Below, piece by piece: positions 23,848 through 32,165 of a stretch of DNA of 64,000 nucleotides (within the stretch, counting starts at the first letter, position 1; the number at the start of each line of letters is the position of its first letter). The notes below the pieces were generated by a model. That model saw nothing but the letters and a program-made list of their open reading frames with translations. It had not been told where the DNA came from and ran no database searches. The stretch comes from Bog-532 sp963824545 (lineage in GTDB: Bacteria; Actinomycetota; Actinomycetes; Streptosporangiales; Streptosporangiaceae): NCBI GenBank assembly GCA_963824545.1, contig CAWGPP010000006.1, positions 124,001-188,000 on the forward strand, in the 5' to 3' direction. The translations under genes were made by a program, and so were the position numbers.

Positions 23848-25026
23848 ATGCTTCGCTGGCTGACCGCGGGTGAATCGCACGGGCGCGCGCTCGTGGCCAT
23901 CTGCGAGGGAGTACCCGCAGGCGTGCGGGTGAGCACCGACGACATCACCGCCGCGCTGGCCCGCCGCCGGGCCGGTTACGGCCGGGGTGCCCGGATGAAG
24001 TTCGAGCAGGACGAGGTCGAGCTCACCGGCGGGATCCGGCACGGGGTGACGCTCGGCGGCCCCGTCGCCATCCGGATCGGCAACACCGAATGGCCGAAGT
24101 GGCAGACGGTCATGTCCCCGGATCCGGTCAGCCCCGAGGAGGTCGCGGACCTCGCGCGCAATGCCCCGCTGACCCGGCCCCGCCCGGGACACGCGGACCT
24201 GGCCGGCATGCAGAAGTACGGCCACGAGGACGCGCGGCCGGTGCTGGAGCGCGCCAGCGCGCGGGAGACCGCGGCCCGGGTCGCGCTGGGCGAGGTCGCG
24301 CGGCTGCTGCTGCGCCAGGCGCTCGGCGCGGAGGTCCTCAGCCACGTGGTGGCGCTGGGCGGCCTCAGCGCGCCGGATGACCTGCTGCCTGCCCCCGACG
24401 ACGCGGCCCGCATCGACGCGGACCCGGTGCGCTGCGCCGACCCGAAGACGAGCGCCGCGATGGTGGAGGAGATCGACGCCGCCCGCGCGGACGGCGACAC
24501 CCTCGGCGGGGTGGTCGAGGTGCTGGCCTATTACCTGCCGCCCGGCCTGGGCAGCTTCACGCACTGGGACCGGCGGCTCGACGCCCGGCTGGCCGCCGCC
24601 ATCATGGGCATCCAGGCGATGAAGGGCGTCGAGATCGGCGACGGCTTCACCACCGCACGCCGCCGCGGCTCGCAAGCCCATGATGAAATCGAAACGGGCC
24701 CGGATGGCGTCCGCCGGCGGACCAACCGCGCGGGCGGCGTCGAGGGCGGCATGAGTAACGGCGAAGTGCTCCGGGTCCGCGCCGCGATGAAGCCCATCTC
24801 CACGGTGCCCCGCGCGCTCGACACGATTGACGTGCAGACCGGCGAGCCCGCCAAGGCGATCAACCAGCGCAGCGACGCGACCGCCGTACCCGCGGCCGGC
24901 GTGGTCGCCGAGGCGATGATCGCCCTGGTGCTGGCCGACGCGGTGACGGAGAAGTTCGGCGGCGACTCGGTCACGGAGATCCGGCGCAACGCCCGCGCCT
25001 ACGTCGATGCGCTGGTGATCGCGTGA
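23848..25026 (+). CDS. aroC: Chorismate synthase
   Basis: A 392-residue FMN-dependent last enzyme of the shikimate pathway, converting EPSP to chorismate. Signatures include LRWLTAGESHGRALVAICEG (2-21), RPGHADLAGMQKYGHEDARP (about 115-134) with the active-site His, and RSDATAVPAAGVVAEAM near the C-terminus. The ATG at 23848 has GGGGG upstream. Homology starts exactly here although the frame is open much further upstream. It is the first gene of a tightly overlapping aroC-aroK-aroB-aroK operon (GTGA overlap with the next gene). Confidence 0.97.
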   Translation: MLRWLTAGESHGRALVAICEGVPAGVRVSTDDITAALARRRAGYGRGARMKFEQDEVELTGGIRHGVTLGGPVAIRIGNTEWPKWQTVMSPDPVSPEEVADLARNAPLTRPRPGHADLAGMQKYGHEDARPVLERASARETAARVALGEVARLLLRQALGAEVLSHVVALGGLSAPDDLLPAPDDAARIDADPVRCADPKTSAAMVEEIDAARADGDTLGGVVEVLAYYLPPGLGSFTHWDRRLDARLAAAIMGIQAMKGVEIGDGFTTARRRGSQAHDEIETGPDGVRRRTNRAGGVEGGMSNGEVLRVRAAMKPISTVPRALDTIDVQTGEPAKAINQRSDATAVPAAGVVAEAMIALVLADAVTEKFGGDSVTEIRRNARAYVDALVIA

Positions 25027-25562
25027 CGGAAACCGGCACCGGGCGCCCCCTGGTGGTGCTGATGGGGCCGCCCGCGGCGGGCAAGACGGTCGTGGGGCAG
25101 ATGCTGTCGGGCCGGCTGGGCGCCGCGTTCGTCGACACCGACGCCGAGATCGCGGCGGCGGCTGGCAAGCCCGTCGGTGACATCTTCGTCGACGACGGCG
25201 AGCCGGCGTTCCGCGAACTGGAGCGCGCCGCCGCCGGGCGGGCCCTCGCCGCCGGCGGCGCGGTGGTCGCCCTGGGCAGCGGCGCGGTCCTCGACCCGGC
25301 CGTGCAGGCCCTCCTGCGCGGGCAGCCCGTGGCCTACCTGGCGGCCGGCTTCCCGGCGATCGCGCGCCGCCTCGGCCTGGACCGGCCGCGCGTCATCCTC
25401 CCCGGCAACCCGCGCGGCCGGCTCCGCACGATGCTGGAGGAACGCCGTCCCGTCTACGAGCGGCTGGCCGCGTTCACCGTCCCGGCCGACGATCTCGCCC
25501 CGGAGGAGATCACCGACGAGATCGCGACCTGGCTGGAGAACACGGGCGGAACCACGGAATGA
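25023..25562 (+). CDS. aroK: Shikimate kinase (first copy)
   Basis: A 179-residue P-loop kinase phosphorylating shikimate. The P-loop is GPPAAGKT (about 16-23), the shikimate-binding Asp is in FVDTDAEIA (about 38-46), Arg is in FRELER, and LEERRPVYERLA supplies the C-terminal helix. The usual glycine triad of the shikimate site (LGGGA) is LGSGAV here, and the lid reads LDRPRVILPGNPRGRL. So this copy deviates at a substrate-contacting position while the second copy (26632) is canonical. It overlaps aroC (GTGA) and aroB (ATGA). Confidence 0.9.
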   Translation: MTETGTGRPLVVLMGPPAAGKTVVGQMLSGRLGAAFVDTDAEIAAAAGKPVGDIFVDDGEPAFRELERAAAGRALAAGGAVVALGSGAVLDPAVQALLRGQPVAYLAAGFPAIARRLGLDRPRVILPGNPRGRLRTMLEERRPVYERLAAFTVPADDLAPEEITDEIATWLENTGGTTE

Positions 25563-26635
25563 CGGTCACGCGTATCCCCATCGGCGGCGACCATCCCTAC
25601 GAGGCCGTGGTCGGCGCCGGCGTGCTCGGCGAACTGCCCGGCCTGGTCGGGGAGAAAGCCGGCACCGTCTTCGTGGTCTACGCGGCCAGCGTCAGTCACG
25701 TCGCGCACCCGGCCTGCCGCGCGCTCGAGGACGCCGGCTACCGCGTGCTGGCCGAGCCGGTGCCGGACGGCGAGGCGGCCAAGCAGATCACGGTCACGGC
25801 CGGGCTGTGGTCCCGGCTGGCCGCCGCGCGGGCCGGCCGGGCCGACGTCATCGTCGGGATCGGCGGGGGCGCCGTGACCGACCTGGCCGGGTTCGTGGCG
25901 GCGACCTGGCTGCGCGGGGTCCGGGCCGTGCTCATCCCCACCACCCTGCTCGGCATGGTCGACGCCGCGATCGGCGGCAAGACCGCGATCGACATCCCGG
26001 AGGGCAAGAACCTGGTCGGGGCGTTCCACGCGCCCGCCGGGGTGCTGGCCGACCTGTCCGTGCTGGAGACGGTGCCGCGCGCCGACTACGTGGCCGGGCT
26101 GGCCGAGATCATCAAGGCGGGGTTTGTCGCTGACCCGGTCATCCTGGACCTGGTCGAGGACGACCCGGCGGGGGCCACCGTGCCGCACGGCCGGCACACC
26201 CGGGAGCTGATCGAGCGGGCCATCCGGTTCAAGGGGCAGGTGGTGGCGGCCGATTTCCGTGAGGCCGGCCCGCGCGAGACGCTCAACTACGGCCACACCC
26301 TCGGCCACGCGATCGAGCGCGCCGAGGAATACCGGTTCCGGCACGGCGACGCGGTAGCGATCGGGATGGTCTACGCCGCCGAGCTGAGCCGGCTGTCGGG
26401 CCGCCTTGACGGCAAGACCGTGGCCCGGCACCGCAGCGTGCTCACCTCGGTCGGGCTGCCCACCGCCTACCGGCCCGACGTGTGGCCGGACCTGCGCACC
26501 GCGATGGCGGTCGACAAGAAGGTGCGCGGCGCCCAGTTGCGGTTCGTGATCCTGGAGGACCTCGGCCGCCCCGCGGTGCTCACCGGGCCGGCCGAGGAAC
26601 TGCTGGAGCAGGCGTACCTCGAGGTATCCGGATGA
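25559..26635 (+). CDS. aroB: 3-dehydroquinate synthase
   Basis: A 358-residue NAD- and metal-dependent cyclase of the shikimate pathway (DAHP to 3-dehydroquinate). NAD-binding DVIVGIGGGAVTDLAGFVAA is near 97-116 and PTTLLGMVDAAIGGKT near 126-141. Metal ligands are Glu in GLAEIIKAG (about 183), His in NYGHTLGHAIE (about 244) and His in FRHGDAVAIGM (about 260). Normal length. It overlaps the flanking shikimate kinase genes by four bases each (ATGA at both ends). Confidence 0.97.
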   Translation: MTVTRIPIGGDHPYEAVVGAGVLGELPGLVGEKAGTVFVVYAASVSHVAHPACRALEDAGYRVLAEPVPDGEAAKQITVTAGLWSRLAAARAGRADVIVGIGGGAVTDLAGFVAATWLRGVRAVLIPTTLLGMVDAAIGGKTAIDIPEGKNLVGAFHAPAGVLADLSVLETVPRADYVAGLAEIIKAGFVADPVILDLVEDDPAGATVPHGRHTRELIERAIRFKGQVVAADFREAGPRETLNYGHTLGHAIERAEEYRFRHGDAVAIGMVYAAELSRLSGRLDGKTVARHRSVLTSVGLPTAYRPDVWPDLRTAMAVDKKVRGAQLRFVILEDLGRPAVLTGPAEELLEQAYLEVSG

Positions 26636-27840
26636 TCGTGCTCGTGGGCTTCATGGGCGCGGGCAAGACCACGGTGGGCCGGCTGCTGGCGGGCCAGCTC
26701 GGGCTGCCGTTCCTGGACGCCGACACGGTGATCGAGGAGCGGGCCGGCTGCCCGGTGCCGCAGATCTTCGCCGACCGCGGCGAGCCGGGGTTCCGCGCGC
26801 TGGAGCACGAGACCATCGCCGGGCTGCTCGGCGGGCCGGACGCCGTGCTCGCGCTCGGCGGCGGCGCGGTCGAGCACGCCGGGACCCGCCGCCTGCTGCT
26901 CGCCGCGAACGTGGTCTACCTGCACGTCCCGTACGCCGGCGCGATGGCCCGGGTGGGCGGCGACGCCGGGCGCCCGATGCTGCGCCGGCCCGGCCTGGCC
27001 GACCTCTACCAGCGCCGGCTGGCCGCCTACGAGGCGGTCGCGACGCACACCGTGCCCACCGATGGCCGCCGGCCCGCCGACGTCTGCCGCGACATCGCGC
27101 GGGCGCTGGGCGTTAACGTTCCTTTATCAGGTTTCAGCCGGACGGAAGGTGCGGGGCATGCGGATCGGGATGTCGCTCAACTACGCCGGGGGCTTCGCCG
27201 AGACGGTCACGGAGCTGGCCGATTACGAGAAGGCCGGCCTGGGCATCGTCTTCGTCCCCGAGGCCTACAGCTACGACGCGGTCAGCCAGCTCGGCTACAT
27301 CGCGGCGAAGACCGAGCGGCTGCAGATCGCCTCCGGGATCTTCCAGCTGTACTCGCGCACCCCGGCGCTGACCGCGATGACCGCGGCCGGGCTGGACTAC
27401 GTGTCGAACGGCCGGTTCACGCTCGGCGTCGGCGCCTCCGGCCCGCAGGTGATCGAGGGCTGGCACGGCGTGCCCTACGACGCGCCGGTGGGCCGGACCC
27501 GGGAGCTCATCGAGATCTGCCGGATGGTCTGGCGCCGGGAGCGGCTCAGCTACGACGGCAGGTACTACCAGCTCCCGCTGCCTCCCGATCGGGGTACCGG
27601 GCTCGGCAAGCCGCTCAAGCTGATCAACCACCCGGTGCGCGAGCGCATCCCGATCATGGTCGCCGCCGTCGGCCCGAAGAACGTGGCGCTCGCTGCCGAG
27701 CTGGCCGAGGGCTGGCAGCCGTTCTTTTACCTGCCCGAGAAGGCCGCCCAGGTGTGGGGCGGCCCGCTGGCCGAGGGGATGGCCAAGCGGGCCCTCGGCC
27801 CGCTGGACGTAGTGGCCCAGGCCCCGTTGATGATCGGTAA
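26632..27840 (+). CDS. aroK: Shikimate kinase (second copy) with lost stop
   Basis: Residues 1-165 form a complete shikimate kinase: P-loop GFMGAGKTT (6-14), DADTVIEER, FRALEHET, LGGGAVEHAG, lid GDAGRPMLRRPG and LYQRRLAAYEAVA. The family should end near residue 165, about 27120 (ALGVNV). Instead the frame runs on for another 237 low-complexity residues, overlapping the next gene by 683 bases in a different frame. A TAA exists out of frame at exactly the expected end (GCGTTAACG at 27112-27120), so a small indel probably removed the stop. The start is ATGA-coupled to aroB. Confidence 0.85.
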   Translation: MIVLVGFMGAGKTTVGRLLAGQLGLPFLDADTVIEERAGCPVPQIFADRGEPGFRALEHETIAGLLGGPDAVLALGGGAVEHAGTRRLLLAANVVYLHVPYAGAMARVGGDAGRPMLRRPGLADLYQRRLAAYEAVATHTVPTDGRRPADVCRDIARALGVNVPLSGFSRTEGAGHADRDVAQLRRGLRRDGHGAGRLREGRPGHRLRPRGLQLRRGQPARLHRGEDRAAADRLRDLPAVLAHPGADRDDRGRAGLRVERPVHARRRRLRPAGDRGLARRALRRAGGPDPGAHRDLPDGLAPGAAQLRRQVLPAPAASRSGYRARQAAQADQPPGARAHPDHGRRRRPEERGARCRAGRGLAAVLLPAREGRPGVGRPAGRGDGQAGPRPAGRSGPGPVDDR

Positions 27841-28192
27841 CGATGTGACGGCCTACCGCGACCTGGCCCGGCCCTTCTTCGCGCTCTACATCGGCGGGAT
27901 GGGCGCGCGCGGCAAGAACTTCTACAACACCCTGGCCCGCCGCCTGGGCTACGAGGCCGAGGCCGAGCAGATCCAGGACGCCTACCTGGACGGCCGGAAG
28001 GAGGACGCGGCGGCCCTGGTCCCGGCGGACCTGCTGGAGCTGACCTCGTTGATCGGCCCGGAAGGCTACGTGCGGGAGCGGCTCGCCGCGTTCCGCGAGG
28101 CCGGGGCGACCACGCTGACCGTCACCCCGCTGGCGCCCACGCACGCGGACCGGGTCCGCCTCATCGAGCAGGCCGCCGACCTCGCCGCCTAG
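27158..28192 (+). CDS. LLM-class F420-dependent oxidoreductase
   Basis: A 344-residue TIM-barrel protein of the luciferase-like monooxygenase superfamily. Family features are the opening MRIGMSLNYAGGFAETV, GLGIVFVPEAYSYDAVSQLG (about 27-46), ASGIFQLYSRTPALTAMTAA, GRFTLGVGASGPQVIEGWHG and IPIMVAAVGPKNVALAAELA. The pattern favours deazaflavin F420 rather than FMN. ATG at 27158 is chosen for homology and for GGAAGG nine bases upstream. It follows the aro operon directly and is overlapped by the extended shikimate-kinase frame. Substrate unknown. Confidence 0.9.
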   Translation: MRIGMSLNYAGGFAETVTELADYEKAGLGIVFVPEAYSYDAVSQLGYIAAKTERLQIASGIFQLYSRTPALTAMTAAGLDYVSNGRFTLGVGASGPQVIEGWHGVPYDAPVGRTRELIEICRMVWRRERLSYDGRYYQLPLPPDRGTGLGKPLKLINHPVRERIPIMVAAVGPKNVALAAELAEGWQPFFYLPEKAAQVWGGPLAEGMAKRALGPLDVVAQAPLMIGNDVTAYRDLARPFFALYIGGMGARGKNFYNTLARRLGYEAEAEQIQDAYLDGRKEDAAALVPADLLELTSLIGPEGYVRERLAAFREAGATTLTVTPLAPTHADRVRLIEQAADLAA

Positions 28193-28214
28193 GATCTGCC
28201 CGGCCGTACGAGGA

Positions 28215-28261
28215 GGTTGGGGAGCACATTCAGCGCTATTCACTGACTATGCTCCCCAACC
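28215..28261. terminator. 12-bp inverted repeat with 23-base loop
   Basis: GGTTGGGGAGCA (28215-28226) and TGCTCCCCAACC (28250-28261) are perfect reverse complements between the LLM oxidoreductase stop and the peptidase start. The large AT-rich loop is unusual for a terminator, so a protein-binding site or structured leader is possible. Confidence 0.5.
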
Positions 28262-28296
28262 GCCCGACCGCGCGGCCGGGCCGGATACTTTGGGGC

Positions 28297-29408
28297 ATGC
28301 CGGAAATCCATGCCGCCCGCCGGGCCCGGGCGCAGGCCAAGGTCGCGGCGCTGGACGCCGACGCGGTCCTGGTCACCTCGCCGCCGAACGTCCGCTACCT
28401 CACCGGGCTGGCCAGCTCGAACGCCGCGCTGCTGCTGCCCGCGGACGGCCGCGGCGTGCTGGCCACCGACTCCCGGTACGAGCTGGCCGCCCGGCGTGAC
28501 TGCCCCGACCTGGATCTGGCGATCGGGCGGTTCATCGAGCAGCTGCTGACCGGGGAGATGACCCGCCGCGGGATGCGCATGGTCGCGTTCGAGGCCCACG
28601 AGATGACGGTCGAACGCCATCTCGACCTCGCGTCCGCGGGCATCCCCCTGGTCCCGTTCGGGCGGGGGATCGAGGAGCTGCGGATGGTCAAGGACGCCAC
28701 GGAACTGGAGCTGCTCGCCGCCGCCTGCCGGATCACCGCCCAGGCCTTCGCGGACGTGCTGCCGCGGATCCGGCCGGGGCTGTCCGAGCGGGCGCTGGCC
28801 GGGGAGCTGGACCACCGGATGGCCGAGCTGGGCGCGGAACGGCCCGCGTTCGACACGATCGCCGCCAGCGGCCCGAACGGCGCGATCCCGCACCACGCAC
28901 CGGGGATGCGGCCGCTGCGCCGGGGCGACCTGATCACGATGGACTTCGGCGCGTGCTACGCCGGCTATCACGCGGACATGACCAGGACCGTCGCGCTCGG
29001 CGAGCCAGCCGGCTGGCAGCGTGACCTCTACGAGCTCGTCGCGGCGGCGCAGCGGGCAGGCTGCGCGGCGGCCCGGCCGGGGCCGGCCTGCGCGACGTGG
29101 ACGCGGCCGCCCGGGACCTGATTTCCGCAGCCGGGCACGGCGAGCATTTCCAGCACGGGCTCGGCCACGGGGTGGGGCTGGAAGTCCACGAGGCACCGCT
29201 GATCGGGTACGGAAGTACGGGTAAACTAGAGGATCGTGTTCCGGTAACCGTCGAGCCCGGTGTCTACCTACCCGGCCGGGGCGGTGTCCGGATCGAGGAT
29301 GTCCTTATCGTTGGGGTCGGCGCGCCCGATGACGAGCCCAATAATGGGCAGAGCGCGCCGGCGGCCCAGGCTCTTACGACGACCACTAGAGAACTGCTCG
29401 CGCTGTAG
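28297..29408 (+). pseudogene. Xaa-Pro aminopeptidase/dipeptidase (M24B), single-base frameshift
   Basis: The ATG at 28297 starts a creatinase-like N-terminal domain (VLVTSPPNVRYLTGLASSNA) and an M24 domain with metal ligands in TMDFGACYAGYHADMTRT. The frame is lost near 29079-29082 (GGGG, where GGGGG would restore it). The next frame then continues GLRDVDAAARDLISAAGHGE, HGLGHGVGLEVHEAP with the ligand His, and VTVEPGVYLPGRGGVRIED with both ligand Glu residues, to the stop at 29408. With one base restored it is a normal protein of about 370 residues. In actinobacteria this gene usually precedes efp, as here. Confidence 0.88.
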
Positions 29409-29430
29409 CGGGCAGCAGGAGACGGCAGAC

Positions 29431-29988
29431 GTGGCGACCACGAACGACCTGAAGAACGGCATAACCCTGAACCTCGACGGCAACCTGTGGACCGTCGTGG
29501 AGTTCCAGCACGTTAAGCCCGGCAAGGGCGGTGCGTTCGTGCGCACCAAGCTGAAGAACGTGCTGACCGGCAAGGTGGTCGACCGGACCTTCAACGCCGG
29601 CGTGAAGGTGGACGTCGCTAACGTCGACAAGCGCGAGATGCAGTACCTCTACCGCGAGGGTGAGGACTTCGTCTTCATGGACACCCAGGACTACGACCAG
29701 CCCCGGGTGCCCGCCGCCACCGTCGGCGATGCCGCCAACTACCTGCTCGAGGAGCAGATGGTGACGGTCGCGTTCAACGACGGCGTGCCGCTCTACGTCG
29801 ATCTGCCCGCCGCTGTCGAGCTGACGGTCAGCGCCACCGATCCCGGCCTGCAGGGCGACCGCTCCACCGGCGGCACCAAGCCCGCAAAGCTGGAGACCGG
29901 CGCCGAGATCCAGGTACCGCTGTTCATCTCCACCGGTGAGAAGATCAAGGTCGACACGCGCACCGGCCAGTACCTCGGCCGCGCCTGA
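29431..29988 (+). CDS. efp: Translation elongation factor P
   Basis: A 185-residue ribosome factor that rescues stalling at polyproline. Opening MATTNDLKNGITLNLDGNLW, exposed-loop lysine in HVKPGKGGAFVRTKLKN (about 28-44), and C-terminal OB domain ending KIKVDTRTGQYLGRA. The three-domain length is normal. The GTG at 29431 has GCAGGAGA about eight bases upstream. The many Pro-rich proteins encoded in this window (FtsL leader, MurG tail, DUF-like linkers) are plausible clients. It follows the peptidase gene by 22 bases and precedes nusB. Confidence 0.97.
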   Translation: MATTNDLKNGITLNLDGNLWTVVEFQHVKPGKGGAFVRTKLKNVLTGKVVDRTFNAGVKVDVANVDKREMQYLYREGEDFVFMDTQDYDQPRVPAATVGDAANYLLEEQMVTVAFNDGVPLYVDLPAAVELTVSATDPGLQGDRSTGGTKPAKLETGAEIQVPLFISTGEKIKVDTRTGQYLGRA

Positions 29989-30036
29989 TGGCCCGGTATG
30001 CCATGACCCTGGGCGGGAGCGCGGGTGAGGAGCGCG

Positions 30037-30459
30037 GTGCCCGCTCGGAGTAAGGCCCGCAAGCGCGCACTGGACCTGCTGTTCGAGGCTGAGGTACGCG
30101 ACGAGCCGGTAATCAGCCTGATGACGGAGCGCGAATCGATGGGCGCCGAGGGTGGCCCGCCCGTCCCGGAGTACGCGGCCGAGCTGGTACGTGGCGTGCA
30201 GGCGCACCGGGAGCGGATCGACGAGCTGCTCAGCGCGCACGCGGTCGGCTGGACGCTGGACCGGATGCCGGCCGTGGATCGCAACATCCTGCGGATCGGC
30301 ACCTACGAGCTGCTCTGGGCGGATGACGTGCCCGACGGGGTGGCGATCAGCGAGGCGGTACAGCTCGCCCGGGAGCTGTCCACCGACGCGTCCCCGTCGT
30401 TCGTCAACGGCCTGCTCGCCCGGCTGCTCGAGCTGAAGCCGACCCTGCAGGGGCTCTAG
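30037..30459 (+). CDS. nusB: Transcription antitermination factor NusB
   Basis: A 140-residue all-helical RNA-binding protein of the rRNA antitermination complex. It has the N-terminal SKARKRALDLLFEAEVR and the C-terminal LRIGTYELLWADDVPDGVAI and DASPSFVNGLLARLL of the family. GTG at 30037 is preferred because GAGGAG ends five bases upstream; GTG at 30025 in frame is an alternative. It lies 48 bases after efp. Its TAG stop shares the palindrome CTAG (30456-30459) with the stop of the convergent membrane-protein gene. Confidence 0.93.
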   Translation: MPARSKARKRALDLLFEAEVRDEPVISLMTERESMGAEGGPPVPEYAAELVRGVQAHRERIDELLSAHAVGWTLDRMPAVDRNILRIGTYELLWADDVPDGVAISEAVQLARELSTDASPSFVNGLLARLLELKPTLQGL

Positions 30460-31094
30460 GCCGCGGCGAACCGGACCCGCAGGCCGCACTTGCGGACCAC
30501 GGAGTAGAACCACAGCGCCGACAGTCCCGCGCCGACGACCACGGCGGCGACCGTGAGGGCCGTGGTCAGCAGCAGGAACAAGGTGGCAGGCTCGGTCACC
30601 ATCATGACCGAGAACCCCACCGTCAGCAGGAAGAACAGGCCCGCCCACAGCCACGTGGCGCCCTGGAAGAACCGGTGCAGCGCGGGGTGGTGGGTGGACG
30701 GCTGGCGGAGCGCCACGACCTCCGCGGCGAGCTGCGCGATCAGTGGCTTGCGGGTCGGGGCGGTCCGCGCGAACAGCACCGCCATGGCCAGGTTGGCCAG
30801 CGGGAACTGCAGCAGGAAGAAGAACACGTTGCCGGTGCTGACCACCATGGCGGCCTGCACCGTCATCACCAGCGCTGAGATCGTGACCAGCCCGGGAACG
30901 CTGCCGGTGAGCACCTTGCGGACGATGGCGACCAGCCACAGCACCGCGGCCGCGGCGATCATGGCGGCGTTCCGCCCGGCGAGTTCCTGGCCGATGACGT
31001 AGCCGACGCCCGGCAGCCCCACCGATTCGGTGAGGTTCCAGACCACCGTCCGCATGAGCCGGCCGGGGCGCGGCAGCTCGAGGTGCTCAGCCAT
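30456..31094 (-). CDS. Polytopic membrane protein (DUF3159/VC0807-like)
   Basis: A 212-residue protein with six predicted transmembrane segments (about 32-50, 58-75, 80-102, 135-160, 166-185, 190-205). It resembles small actinobacterial membrane proteins annotated as DUF3159 or intracellular septation protein A-like. Function unknown. The ATG at 31094 starts MAEHLELPRPGRLMRTV. The frame is open 255 bases further up but without hydrophobic or conserved sequence. It is convergent with nusB, sharing the final four bases. Confidence 0.75.
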   Translation of the reverse strand: MAEHLELPRPGRLMRTVVWNLTESVGLPGVGYVIGQELAGRNAAMIAAAAVLWLVAIVRKVLTGSVPGLVTISALVMTVQAAMVVSTGNVFFFLLQFPLANLAMAVLFARTAPTRKPLIAQLAAEVVALRQPSTHHPALHRFFQGATWLWAGLFFLLTVGFSVMMVTEPATLFLLLTTALTVAAVVVGAGLSALWFYSVVRKCGLRVRFAAA

Positions 31095-31377
31095 GGCCCA
31101 GAGAATACGTGCTGAGGCTGAAGACAACCCCCATAACTCATGAAGGTGTCCGGAGTCCGTTAGAAATAGGCGGCCGGCCTCGGGAAACGCTTCGGGCTTT
31201 GCTTTCCGGGGCGTGTCGGCCGCCAGGTGCTGGTATATGCCCGGCCGCCTCGTGGCCCGGCCGCCGGGCGGCGAAGGGTATCTCCCGCGCGTGCCGCGGC
31301 AGGCCGGCCCGCGCGACCTCCCGACATTGCCTGCGCTACCTCCCGACATTGTCGGTGGGCGGCACTAGATTGAAGCC

Positions 31378-32163
31378 ATGTCGCGAGGAGGCGGGGCCGT
31401 GGGCGGTGACGAGCGCGTGGCTGTAGGCCGGCGTGAGGGCGCGCGGGCGTCCGTCGTCTGGGACGTGCTGCGCGGCGTGCTGACGGAGCGGGCGGCCGGT
31501 ACCGGCCGGGACCGGCTGGACGTCATCGACGCCGGCGGCGGGACCGGCGGCTTCGCCGTGCCGCTGGCCGCCCTGGGGCATTCGGTCACGGTGGTGGACC
31601 CGAGCCCGGACTCGCTGGCGGCCGCGCAGCGCCGCGCCGCCGAGGCGGACGTGCGGATCAGCGCCGTCCAGGGGGACGCCGCGGGCCTGGACAGCGTGGT
31701 CGGCGAGAGCGCCGCCGACCTGGTGATCTGCCACAGCGTCCTCGAGTACGTCGACTCACCGGCCGACGCCCTGGCCGCCATCGCCCGCGTGCTGCGGCCC
31801 GGTGGCACCGTGAGCGTGCTGACCGCCAGCGTCGCCGCCGCCATCCTGCACCGGGCGGTCTCGGGCCGGTTCGCCGACGCCAGGGCACTGCTGGACGGCG
31901 CGGCCGGCCCGGGGGACCCGGGAGGCCCGCCCGGCGTACCGCGCTACTTCACGTTGCCCGGCCTGACCGCGCTGATCGAGGGGGCGGGGCTCCGGCCCGG
32001 CGCCGCGCACGGCGTCTCGGTCTTCGCGGATCTCGTGCCCAGCGTCCTCGTGGACGCCGATCCCGGGGCCGCGGAGGCGCTGCGCGCGCTGGAGACGTCG
32101 GCCGCCACGTACCCGCCGCTGCGCGACATCGCCACCAAGCTGCACGTGCTGGGATTCCGCTGA
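31378..32163 (+). CDS. SAM-dependent methyltransferase
   Basis: A 261-residue class I methyltransferase. The SAM-binding motif I is LDVIDAGGGTGGFAVPLAAL (about 47-66), an acidic residue follows beta-2 (VTVVDPSPDSL), and post-I motifs are LVICHSVLEYVDSP and VLRPGGTVSVLT. The substrate is not evident. It lies two bases upstream of dinB in the same direction and is probably co-transcribed with it, an arrangement seen in other actinobacteria. A Gly-rich leader of about 15 residues suggests the true start could be slightly downstream. Confidence 0.88.
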   Translation: MSRGGGAVGGDERVAVGRREGARASVVWDVLRGVLTERAAGTGRDRLDVIDAGGGTGGFAVPLAALGHSVTVVDPSPDSLAAAQRRAAEADVRISAVQGDAAGLDSVVGESAADLVICHSVLEYVDSPADALAAIARVLRPGGTVSVLTASVAAAILHRAVSGRFADARALLDGAAGPGDPGGPPGVPRYFTLPGLTALIEGAGLRPGAAHGVSVFADLVPSVLVDADPGAAEALRALETSAATYPPLRDIATKLHVLGFR

Positions 32164-32165
32164 CC

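Noticed and set aside
22642..25026. A 794-codon frame ending in aroC
   Set aside because: The upstream 400 codons overlap the prepilin peptidase, a hairpin and non-coding repeats and have Arg/Pro shadow composition; chorismate synthase homology begins exactly at 23848.
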